DNA of 64,000 bases from Heterodera schachtii (lineage: Eukaryota > Nematoda > Chromadorea > Rhabditida > Heteroderidae): positions 13,983 through 77,982 of the forward strand of contig SIJG01000125.1 of the NCBI GenBank assembly GCA_023374025.1. Direction: 5' to 3'. Both the position numbers and the translations under genes were made by a program. The notes beneath the pieces are model-generated. The model made no database searches. It had not been told where the DNA came from and saw only the letters and a list, made by a program, of their open reading frames with translations. Below are positions 53,549 through 62,727 of this stretch, piece after piece. How positions within the stretch are numbered: position 1 is the stretch's first letter; every line of letters starts with the position of its first letter.

Positions 53549-54299
53549 TTTTGCTGAAATTAGCACAATTTGCTGTTTTCCAAATTATTAATGCCAGAAT
53601 AAATACCTAATTAGGTAATTGTCTTTGAAAAATCCTTTTCTAAATAACAAACAAAACACTTTAAATTTTTATAATCACTGAAAATGAATGAAAACTTTTT
53701 ACAACGTTTATTTGACGGACGAAAACGAAACACGAAAAGGAAAAAATAATCATTTTCGTACGAAACGAAACGAAAAAACCGAAAATTTTATTTCAATTAT
53801 ATTTAAGAAACATAAAACTTTAAAATTGTATCCTCTAACTGAGGGAATTGAGATCCTAGTAGGTAGAAAAACAAATATGGCTCTAGTACATGAGTGTGTG
53901 ATTGAAAATTTTTCAAAAAAAAGAACACCAAGAGAAAAAAATACGATTTTAAAGCCGATCCGCCGGCGGTGCCGATAGGAGCCGCCGGGAATTTTTTTTT
54001 GCAAATTCTAGATGAAATTTGAGATGAAAATCCCTTACTATATATTAAGTGAGGCGAAGCTCCGCCCACTTTTTGCCCTTTTGAATTAGCGCCTAAAATG
54101 GTGTTTTGTTTTCATAGAGGAAAAGAAACAGAAAATTAAAAAATATAATTGGAGATTAATAGAGAAAGGTTGGGTAGTAGAGAGAGTGCAGTGTTTGTTT
54201 CTCTGTCGGCGCGGGTGGGAGGGTTAGAATGGGTAACGAGTGCGGTTGTCACGCAGGGTTAATGCGTGCAAGTTTGTTTATGTTTATGATGGGTGTGTA
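53549..54299. other. Intergenic DNA
   Basis: Hairpin motif GGCGGTGCCGATAGGAGCCG at 53960-53989. 54045-54080 (AAGTGAGGCGAAGCTCCGCC) is a small palindrome. Nothing else recognised. Confidence 0.35.
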
Positions 54300-55868
54300 G
54301 AAATGAGAAGAAGAGGAAAACTATAGAGAGATGAAAAAAGAAGCAAGAGAGGGGAAGAATGAAGAGATTCTGAGAAGAAATTAGAGAACCGTGAGAGAGA
54401 GACAGAGATGAGAGGACGTGAGAGAGAGAGAAGGAAAGAGAGACAGAGAGAAGAGAGAGGGCAGACAAAGCGAAGAGAGAGAAAGCAGAAAGATAAAAAG
54501 AGAGACCAGTAGAGAGAGAGCGAATGGAAGGAAGAGAGAGAAAGAAATAGGAGAAAGTGAGAGAGAGAACGAAGGGAGAGAAAGAACAAAGGGAGAGAGA
54601 AAAACAAAGAGGGAGAGAAAAGGAAAACAGAGAAGAGAGAGGGAGGGAAACAGAGGGAGAGAGAAAGAGAGAGAGAGAAGCAGAGAGAGAGAAAGAGCGA
54701 AGGGAGAAAGAGAGAGAGAAGGGGAGAGAGAAAGAGCGAAAGCAGAGAGAAGAGAGAGAGAAAAGAGACTGAGGGAAATAGAGAGAAAAAAAGATCCGTG
54801 AGAGAGAGAGAGAGAGGTGAGAGCGGAGCGAGAGAGAGAAAGAAAAGAGAGGGAGAGAGAGAGAGGTGAGAGGACGTGAGAGAAAGAGAGAGAGAGATAG
54901 AGCGAAAAAAGAGAGCGAATGGAGAAAGAGAGAGAGAGAGAGAAGAAAATAGAGAGAGAAAAATAGAGAGCGAAGAGAGCGAGAGAGAGAGCGAATGGAG
55001 AGAGGGCTAAGGAAGAGAGAGAACTAGGAGAAAGAGAGAGAGAGCAAAGGGAGAGAAAGAGAGTGAGAGAGAGCGAAGGTAGAAAGAGGGAGAGAGAAAG
55101 CAGAGCGAGAAGAGAGAGGGAGGGAAAGAGAGAAAAAAGAGAGTGAGAGGACGTGAGAGAGAGAGCAGAGAGGAAAGGGAAAGAGAGATAGAGAGAGAGC
55201 GAACGGAGAAAGAGAGGGAGAGAGAGAGAGAGAGCAAAGAGAGAAAGAAAAAAGAGGAAAAATAGAGAGAGAAAGGTTGTGAGGAGAGAGAGAGAGAGAG
55301 AGAGCAAAGAGAGAAAGAAAAAAGAGGAAAAATAGAGAGAGAAAGGTTGTGAGGAGAGAGAGAGAGAGAGAGAGAGAGCAAAGAGAGAAAGAAAAAAGAG
55401 GAAAAATAGAGAGAGAAAGGTTGTGAGGAGAGAGAGAAGGAGAGAGAGAGAGAGAGAGCAAAGAGAGAAAGAAAAAAGAGGAAAAATAGAGAGAGAAAGG
55501 TTGTGAGGAGAGAGAGAAGAGAGAGAGAGAGAGAGAGCAAAGAGAGAAAAAAAGAGGAAAAATAGAGAGAGAAAGGTTGTGAGGAGAGAGAGAGCAAAGA
55601 GAGAGAGAGAGAGAGCGAATGGAGAAAGAGAGTGAGAGAAGGAAAGAGAGAAGTAAATAGAGAGAGAAAATAGAGAGCGAAGAGAAAGATAGAACAGAGA
55701 TAGAGAGAAAGCGAAAAAAGAGAGAGCGAATGGAGAAAGAGAGGGAGAGAAAGAGAGAGAAGGAAATAGAGAGAGAAAATAGAGAGAGAGAACAGAGAGA
55801 GAGAGAGAGAGAAAGATTGAGAGAAGAGAGAGAGCAGAGAGAATGGAGAAAGAGAGGGAGAGAGAGAG
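54300..55868. repeat. 1.5-kb GA-rich microsatellite/minisatellite
   Basis: Almost pure purine on the plus strand: GAGAGA and GAAAGA runs with rare breaks. 55225-55600 contains about five copies of a ~65-bp unit (AGAGGAAAAATAGAGAGAGA, GAAAGGTTGTGAGGAGAGA). Long open frames on both strands are artefacts of the repeat. It abuts the broken end of the inverted-repeat element at 55875. Confidence 0.9.
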
Positions 55869-55874
55869 AAAAAG

Positions 55875-56158
55875 GCGCTCGTCAGACTTTTTCCTCCGCC
55901 CTCCGTCTCGCCCCACTACTTGCTCCGTCTTCGCATGCTCCCTTTTGCGAAAGTTAACTTCTCAAATTCATTTTATGCGTTTAAGGCTTTGGACGGTTCA
56001 GTCCCAAAGCCATTTGGCCATTTCAGTCCCGGGTCTGTAACTCTGTTCAGAATTGTCGCCGCGCCCTAAAAATGGTACCATTCGTCTTCTCTCATTAAGA
56101 GGAATCGATTGATATATCATTTAATATAAAAATCCGAGGTGTCCGTTTCCTTCACTTT
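55875..56158. mobile_element. Inverted copy of the AAAGTGAAGGAAACGG element arm
   Basis: Reverse complement of 44807-45090, nearly identical. Only one arm and part of the middle are present; the other side is the GA-rich array. It sits in what would be intron 2 of the orphan anchor exons at 56206-56471. Confidence 0.75.
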
Positions 56159-56205
56159 TACCATAAAATTGAAATTAAAATTTAAAATTGGCATTTTAAT
56201 TTTAC

Positions 56206-56471
56206 ATTGGTTTCGCCATCTTTTTCACGGCTTTTTTTCGATTGTCTGACATTTCGTCGAGGCAAATTGTTAAGACAATTTCCGGCATTCTTTCAGTCTT
56301 GTGATGGCCTCGTTGTTGTTTTGGTGGTTTTTTGAGGCGGTCCCAATACTTCAAAAGGATGGCACAACAAATGACAAACATTGGCACAGCGATCAGACTA
56401 AAAAATGAAAAGGAAAAGGGTAAATGTCGAGAAGAAATGCGCAAAACGTACAGAATCACTTTTAAAGACAT
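56206..56471 (-). pseudogene. Orphan class B membrane-anchor exons
   Basis: Exon 1 at 56471-56452 (MSLKVI, donor GTACGT) and exon 2 at 56397-56206 (LIAVPMFVICCAILLKYW membrane segment; tail KKPPKQQRGHHKTERMPEI and KKAVKKMAKP). Exon 2 ends AT followed by GTAAAA, the class B donor and phase, but no F-box exon follows; a transposon arm and the GA array intervene. The anchor is of a different type from KKRRRP copies and matches the gene at 60011-61932. TATA box near 56556-56566 (AGTATAAAAGTGG on the minus strand). If unspliced, the frame closes at TAA 56204-56202. Likely partner: exons 3-6 at 45632-47080. Confidence 0.65.
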
Positions 56472-57186
56472 TGTCAGGGAGAAAAGGTCGGAGATAGAGA
56501 CGAACACAAATAAACGGCGAATGAATAATAATAATGAAAGTGGCGCAGGAAAAGCAACCACTTTTATACTAATTTTTTTGCCAATTTTTGCGCCATTTTA
56601 TTAAACGGTCGTTTAAATTCTGAAACTTTTTTTGTTTAATTATATCTTTTATATCAAATTTTCTCATCCCTTTTTAGAATTGTTGAAGACATTGCAGCAA
56701 CAAAATGACCGGAATTGAAAAAAAGATCTTTTTAAGGCTTTTATTTACCGTTAATAATTTTTTTAAAAAAAATATATTTTTTATCTGTCGAATTATTCAT
56801 TTTTTTAATGATTTTTTTTACAAATTTGTCAGAGAATTGCCTTTTTCCTTTCCGTCCTCCATTTCTGTAGTAGGGAACTTTGTGACTTTAATTAGCCTCA
56901 TTTTGGGCTTTTGGTTGGCCGATGAGGTGAAGAAATTTTCAAATTCCTCATCCTTTTTGCGTCTCGAATATCCCCCAGCTTTTCCCGTTTTATCATTAGC
57001 CATTTTTTATCAACAATTACTCACAATTAATTAATTAATTACATGCGCATAAAATACAACGGAAATGGATTCAAATACATACAAATATACTATATATACA
57101 CTATTGAAATGGCAAAGTGCCAACATCATTTTCGCTCATACAATCGCATCAATTAATTGATTAATTCACATTTCTTCTGCTGTTGA
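56472..57186. other. Promoter relics and class B 3' flank
   Basis: 56640-56720 matches the class A upstream region (ATCTTTTATATCAAATTTTCTC) followed by a decayed class B start exon on the minus strand. 56990-57180 is the downstream flank of the next class B gene. The 109-codon open frame at 56705-57034 is not convincing. Confidence 0.4.
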
Positions 57187-58775
57187 TCACTTGGCCCGGG
57201 AAAAGGCGTCGAGAAGACTGAAAAAACGACGATGATTCTATTGCACTTTAAGTCAATTCAATGTTTATGAGTTCAATGGCATTTTATTAGTCCAACCAGC
57301 TAAACATTCTTGATTTTTTGTACCATAATTCTGTCCATTTCAAAATAAACCGTCCATTTTGGTATTAATTGAAAGCAAAAAGTTGTCGACGATTGGACTC
57401 ATAAAACAACAAAGAATTTTTAAATTGTTCACCGGTCGCCGAATCCGCCATCTTCGATCACAATGTCAATTGGGTTCTGTCGAGCACTCAATTCTTCCCA
57501 CACATTTTTCCAATTTCTCCTGTCCCATCCAATTGGACAACGTCTAAGCCAAAAATAATTTGCTGATTGTAGAAGTATCAATTTCTCCCCAGTCAATTCG
57601 TTGATCAGATCAAATGGCACAACGGAGTCAATTGGAGAAGACGACGAAAAATGAAAAGCAATGCGAAAAGTAACCGGAGAAGAAGCATTGGAAAATGCCT
57701 TAAAATGGGACAAAAAAATCATAGAAAAACCAATTAAAAGGGGATAAACACCGCTTTGATTTGTTCCATCGTTGACGTCCATTGGTCCACCAGTGAAAAA
57801 TTAATACGGCAAGCGATCCATTTTGGCACACCATCCGGATGAGGCGTGAACAGCCATTTGGCCACTGCTTGGCCATCCGATGCCATGGCACTGTCAACGG
57901 CCGGAAATTCGGGCACAATGTCGACAACGAAAGCGACATAGCGAAGTGATGGACAGTTGCTGAGCACTGATGGGTAAAATTGACGCAAACGGCGAAAAAA
58001 GGTGGTGTGTAAAAGCATCAGATGCATGGAATCGCGTAACATTGGCCAAATGTTGAGCAAAAAGTAGTCCCAAATGCGAACATTGGCCGTGGAAATGTCC
58101 AAATAGATTCCAGAAATGCCCAAAAGACGGCGAAAACGGTGGAGAAATGCGATGACATTTTGATCGATGTAACTGAAAAGTGCAGAAAATATGATTGCAA
58201 TAAACTATTTACAATCTAATCAGTTTGTCACGTGATCTGAATGCGTCCGTTGAATCCGATCAGTTTGTTCGGCAACAGATTTTGCGGAGTTGGCAATGGA
58301 TTTCCATCGGAATTGACAATTTGCATTTGCTTGGTGCCATTTTCTTTAATGTCCCATTGGATTATCAATTGTTTGTTCAACGTCCATTTGCGTGTCTTGA
58401 AATGTTTGTCCATTCGGAGGTCAAATCGACGGCTGATTAGTGCAATTCCAAGGCCAAGTTGGGAAGGCGAAAGAAAATGGAACACTTCGAGCCAACAATC
58501 AGCAGAGATAAAGCTAAAAATGAAGAATTTTATGAAATTTTCAAATTTCTTCAAATTTTTTTTTACATTTTTTTGCTAGGGCGTCGAAGGCTTTTGACAT
58601 GATAAAAAAGTCGCATCGTAACGGTCGGAAAGCAATGCCAAATTGAGGCCGAGTTTAGCATGGTCAAAGAAGGGCAGAATGTTCTGCCAAATGTCGCCGC
58701 ACATCCAACTGAAACATGAAAAAATTGGGTAAATTAAATTTGAAATTTTTAAAAATTTCCTTACCGTCTGTTCAT
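57187..58775 (-). pseudogene. Out-of-frame class A / class B chimera
   Basis: Starts as class A: exon 58775-58765 (MNR) and exon from 58708 (WMCGDIWQNILPFFDHAKL, LLSDRYDA). Near 58612 it changes to the tail of a class B anchor exon (to 58567; LRRPSKK), out of frame, so translation stops at CCCTAG after about 15 codons. Class B exons follow intact: 58513-58232 (FISADCWLEVFHFLSPSQL), 58172-57752 (LLNIWPMLRDSMHL, ASDGQAVAKWLFTP), 57698-57433 (FSNASSPVTFRI, FDLINELTGEKL, RCPIGWD) and 57217-57187 (LLDAFSRAK). An ATG at 58618-58616, spanning the junction, is in frame with the class B part and could start a soluble class B protein without its membrane segment (MRLFYHVKSLRRPSKKIFIS). Confidence 0.65.
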
Positions 58776-59053
58776 TTTGGTGGCTCAATTAGCACACTTT
58801 GCTGTTTACCAATTAATTGGTGTCACAAATTTTAGATAAATAATCAAAATTTCCTTTTCTAAACAATAAGCAAATCGACCGACAACAAAAAATGTAAAAA
58901 AAAGAGACGTAAAATGGCATTTTAACTCTGAAACTTTTTTTTGCTTTAATTACATCTTTTATATCAAATTTTCTCATCCCTTTTAGAATTGGTGAAGAAA
59001 TTTGTAGAGCAACAAATGACCGGAATTGGAAAAAAAATCTTTTTAAGGCTCTT
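58776..59053. promoter_or_regulatory. Class A-type upstream region
   Basis: Contains the minus-strand GATATAAAAGATG TATA-like box near 58950-58970, as upstream of the class A gene at 20131-21458, then a decayed class B start exon. It would drive the chimera at 57187-58775. Confidence 0.45.
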
Positions 59054-59255
59054 AAACACTCCTTTTTCGGGTGGTCATATGTTTATAATAAAAATTTTAA
59101 TTTGCTTTAATTCAATATTTTTGTGGATCAAAAATTCTGAATCAGCATCAAAAGTTAGCTTAGCAGGAATTTTTTCAGAATTTTTGGTCCACAAAATATT
59201 GAGTTAAAACAAATTAAAATTTTTATTATAAACATATGACCACCCGAAAAAGAGT
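59054..59255. mobile_element. ~200-bp palindromic MITE
   Basis: Two arms of about 85 bp, nearly perfect inverted copies (TTTTTCGGGTGGTCATATGT on the left, ACATATGACCACCCGAAAAA on the right), separated by a short centre. It would fold into one long hairpin. A partial arm (TATTATAAACATATGACCA) lies near 59417-59435. No coding capacity. Confidence 0.8.
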
Positions 59256-60010
59256 GTGTCAGACAAAGTCAAATGTAATTCGGGCATGAGCCGGTATTTC
59301 GGTTAATGTTTGGTATCATTAGAAAGCCCATTAAAATTGCTACAAAATGGTTATGATTGTAGGCCTATAAAAGAGCTTACTAAAATTTTATTAAAAATTA
59401 TTATCGAAATGAAAAAATATTATAAACATATGACCATGACTGTATCTGTCGAATTTTTGAATCTTTTTTATGTTTTTTTTCCAAATTTGTCAGAGATTGC
59501 TTTTTTTCATTTTTCCGTCCTCCATCTCCTTTAATTAGCCTCATTTAGAGCTTTTTTGGTTGGCCAATGAGGTGAAATTTTAGGCATTTTGAGTTGTTTT
59601 TTTTTGGGGGGGGGGAAAGTTTTAGTTACTAATTTTTTGGTCAAGACCGGTTAAAATTTAATCAATATCCAAATTTTCTTGAATTTGCGCGTTTTTGTTG
59701 TTGCTTTTTTTTAAATTTTAGTGTGATACTACCTTAAAACAGGGAAAGTACCTCAAATTCCTCATTCTTTTTTGCGTCTCGAATATCCCCCAGCTTTTCC
59801 CGTTTTATCAGTAGCCATTTTATCAACAATTACTCACAATTAATAATTAATTACATGCACATAAAAATACAATGGAAATGGATGGACGCATTTGCGAGAA
59901 AGCAAAGGTCAAATACAAACAAACAGACAAACAATTAGTCAATATTTAAATGGCAAAGTGCCAACATCATTTTCGCTCATATATATATCGCATTGATCAA
60001 TTGAATTCAT
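59256..60010. other. Repeat fragments and class B 3' flank
   Basis: 59460-59820 parallels 56800-57030 but is interrupted by a G-rich insert at about 59578-59752 (TTTTTGGGGGGGGGGG, then GGGAAAGTACC), a likely poly-C-group MITE. 59820-60010 is class B downstream flank. No gene. Confidence 0.4.
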
Positions 60011-61932
60011 TCATTTCTTCTGCTGTTGATCACTTGGCCCGGGAGAAGAGTCGTCGAGAAAAAGACTGAAAAACGATGATTATTCCATTGCAAATTATAA
60101 GTCAATTCAATTCTTATGAGTTCAATGGCATTTTATGAGTCAAATCAAATAAAATGATTTTTTGTACCACATTTCTGTTCATTAACCTTACATTTTGAGG
60201 TAATACTGCCGATGGTACCCCCCCCCCCCCCAATTTAAAAAATTTTTTTTGTTTGTTTTAAAAGACATGAAAGTATTTTCCTAGGGTTTTTGGAGTTTCA
60301 GATCCGAGGTTCAAAATTGGTCGAAATAGATGCTTGATTCGTGATTAGCGACCCTGAAACCCTAGGAAAATACAATTAAAAATGAAAAAAAAGGGGGGCG
60401 GGGTACCATCGACAGTATCACCCATTTTGGTACCATTTGAAAGCACAAAATTCTATGAATTGTCGATTGGACTCATAAAACACTAAAAAAATAAGCGTTT
60501 TAAATTGTTCACCCGTCGTCGAATCCGCCGTCTTTGATTCGAATGTAAATTGGGTTCTGTCGAGCATGCAAATCTTCCCACGCATTTTTCCAATTCTTTC
60601 CATCCCACTCAATTGGCTAACGGAAGAGGCAACAATCATTTTCATCTTGTTGAAGTTGAAGTGACAATATCTCCCCAGTCAATTCGTTGATCCGATCAAA
60701 TAGCACAACGGAGTCAAGTGGAAAAGACGGCGGAAAGTGAAAACAAATGCAAAAATCAACCGGAGAAGAAGCATTGGAAAATGCCTAAAAATGGGACAAA
60801 AAATCATAGAAAATCAATTAAAAATAGGGATAATCACCGCTTTGAATTGTTCAATCATTGACGACCATTGACCAACTGGTGAATTCACAAAGCATTTAAG
60901 CTCCTTCGGCAGACCATTCGGATGAGGCGTGAACAGCCATTTGGTCAGAGCTTGGCCATCCGACGCCATGTCACTGTCATTGGGCGGAAATTCAGGGAAA
61001 ATGCCGTCATCGGACGTGACATAGCGAAGTGATGGACAATCGCTGAGAAATGACGGGGCCAATTGGCGCAGACGGCGAAAAGCGATGGTATTAAAAAAAA
61101 TCCCATGCATAGAAACGAGGAGCATTGGTAAAATGCTGAGCAAAACAAATTTCAAAATGCGTTCATTGGCCGTGGTAATGTCTAAAACGGTTGCACAAAC
61201 GGCGAAAAAACGGTGAAAACGGCGAAGAAAAGTGACGACATTGTGGTCGAAGTAGCTGAAATTCAGAAAATTTAGACGAAAAAACCCAATTTAGTCAAAT
61301 TTTTACGCGATCGTTATACGTCTGAATCCGATGACTTTGTTGGGCAACGGATTTTGCGGAATTGGCAATGGATTTCCATCGGAATTAACAATTTGCATTT
61401 GTTTGGTGCCGTTGTCTCCAATTTCGTGGCAAATTTGCATTCCGCCCAATTTCCATTTGCGTGTTTTGAAGTGTTCGTCGACGATGTGGTCAAAGCGGCG
61501 ATTGATCAGTGCAATTCCAAGGCCGAGCTGAGAAGGCGCAAGAAAATCGAACACCAAAAGCCAACAATCGCCGCAGATAAAGCTGAAAAATTGCGAAAAC
61601 AAAAATAAAATTTAAATTAACATTTTAATTTTACATTGGTTTTGCCATCTTTTTCACGGCTTCTTTCCGATTGTCTGACCTTTCGTCGGGGCAAATTGTT
61701 AAGACAATTTCCGGCACTCTTTCAATTGTTAAGACAGTTTCCGGCACTCTTTCAATTTTGTGATGGCCTCGTTGTTGTTTTGGTGGTTTTTTGAAACGGT
61801 CCCAATACTTCAAAAGGATGGCACAACAAATGACAAACATTGGCACAGCGATAAGACTAAAAAATGAGAAGGAAAATGGTAAGTGTCGAAAAAAAAATAA
61901 CGAAAAACGTACAGAATCACTTTTAAAGACAT
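60011..61932 (-). pseudogene. Class B F-box-like gene with membrane anchor and late nonsense codon
   Basis: Six exons: 61932-61913 (MSLKVI), 61856-61635 (LIAVPMFVICCAILLKYW, tail to KKMAKP), 61582-61307 (FICGDCWLLVFDFLAPSQL, RRFDHIVDEHFKTRKW), 61255-60838 (LLSILPMLLVSMHGIFF, ASDGQALTKWLFTP), 60784-60513 (FSNASSPVDFCI, FDRINELTGEIL) and 60065-60011 (FLDDSSPGPSDQQQKK). All junctions are in phase, so membrane segment and F-box-like domain are one protein. TAG at 60619-60617 replaces the cysteine of RCPI, truncating at 367 residues and removing the last third of the C-terminal domain. Exon 2 has a 10-residue tandem duplication (ERVPETVLTI, ERVPEIVLTI). The last intron hosts a MITE. TATA box near 62026-62036. 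Confidence 0.72.
60199..60422. mobile_element. 224-bp MITE with GGTAATACTG ends and poly-C block
   Basis: Ends GGTAATACTGCCGATGGTAC and GTACCATCGACAGTATCACC. A 14-C run follows the left end, a G-rich run precedes the right. CATTTTGA (60191-60198) and CATTTTGG (60423-60430) match in seven of eight positions. Carries the inverted TAGGGTTTTTGGAGTTTCAG dispersed repeat. Lies in the last intron of the class B gene at 60011-61932. Confidence 0.8.
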
Positions 61933-62727
61933 TTTCAGTGCGAAAAGTCGAAGAGAGAGACGAATACAAATAAATGGCCAATGAATAATTATAATAATGA
62001 AAGTGGCGCAGGAAAAGCAACCACTTTTATACTATTTTTTTTTTTTACCAATTTTCGACATTTTTGGCGCCTTTTTTCAAGATTTCCGGCAAAATCCTTA
62101 AAAAATGCAATAAAAAAAAATTGGGTACGCTCCAGCGGAACGGGCCAACTCCGCCTTACAAATTAGTGTATAAGGGGCCAACTCTGTCTCAGAGAGAAAA
62201 ATTCATTTTAGATTTAAGAATTTTTTAAAAATCTCAGTTTTAAGATTCACTTTTATGTTCGTTTCTATGCAGAATGACCTTGTTCTGTTGTTGCAATGGT
62301 ACTGACTAAATTTGGCTTATTTTGGTCAATTTAGGAACAAATGTAAGAATAAAAACACATATTTTGGCACATAAAAACATATCGCACATATTTTGGAGAT
62401 TGGCACATATTTTGGCATTTTTTGGGTTTTTAGCATATACTTCAGCATTTTTTAGCACATATCTTCTTACCTATTTCAGGATTTTTAGCACATAAAAATC
62501 CAATCCATAGTCATATTTTAAAAAAAAATTGACGATTGAGGTGCTACTACTTGTTAACATATCTTTTATTTCAGCAGAAAACCATAAAATATCATAATGG
62601 CGTAACACAAATCCAAATTGATCATTCCAATGGAAAAAGGAACAATTTTATGAGCACATCAATAATTCCATAATTCAAATTGATCGGATCACTTCTCCAC
62701 AATTCTTTCATTCACTTCTACTGCTGA
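61933..62727. other. Class B promoter and intergenic repeats
   Basis: Minus-strand TAGTATAAAAGTGG near 62026-62040. 62130-62200 carries GGGCCAACTCCGCC and GGGCCAACTCTGTC units like other MITE ends. 62350-62510 has degenerate TTTAGCACATATTTTGGCA repeats. No gene. Confidence 0.4.

Noticed and set aside
54381..55916. A 511-codon minus-strand open frame rich in Ser, Leu and Phe.
   Set aside because: It is the complement of the GA-rich tract. Any frame of such a repeat stays open, and several overlapping frames do so at once.
56705..57034. A 109-codon hydrophobic frame suggesting a membrane protein.
   Set aside because: The paralogous stretch at 59020-59580 has the frame destroyed by insertions without any shared codon-level constraint, and the start lies in promoter relic sequence.
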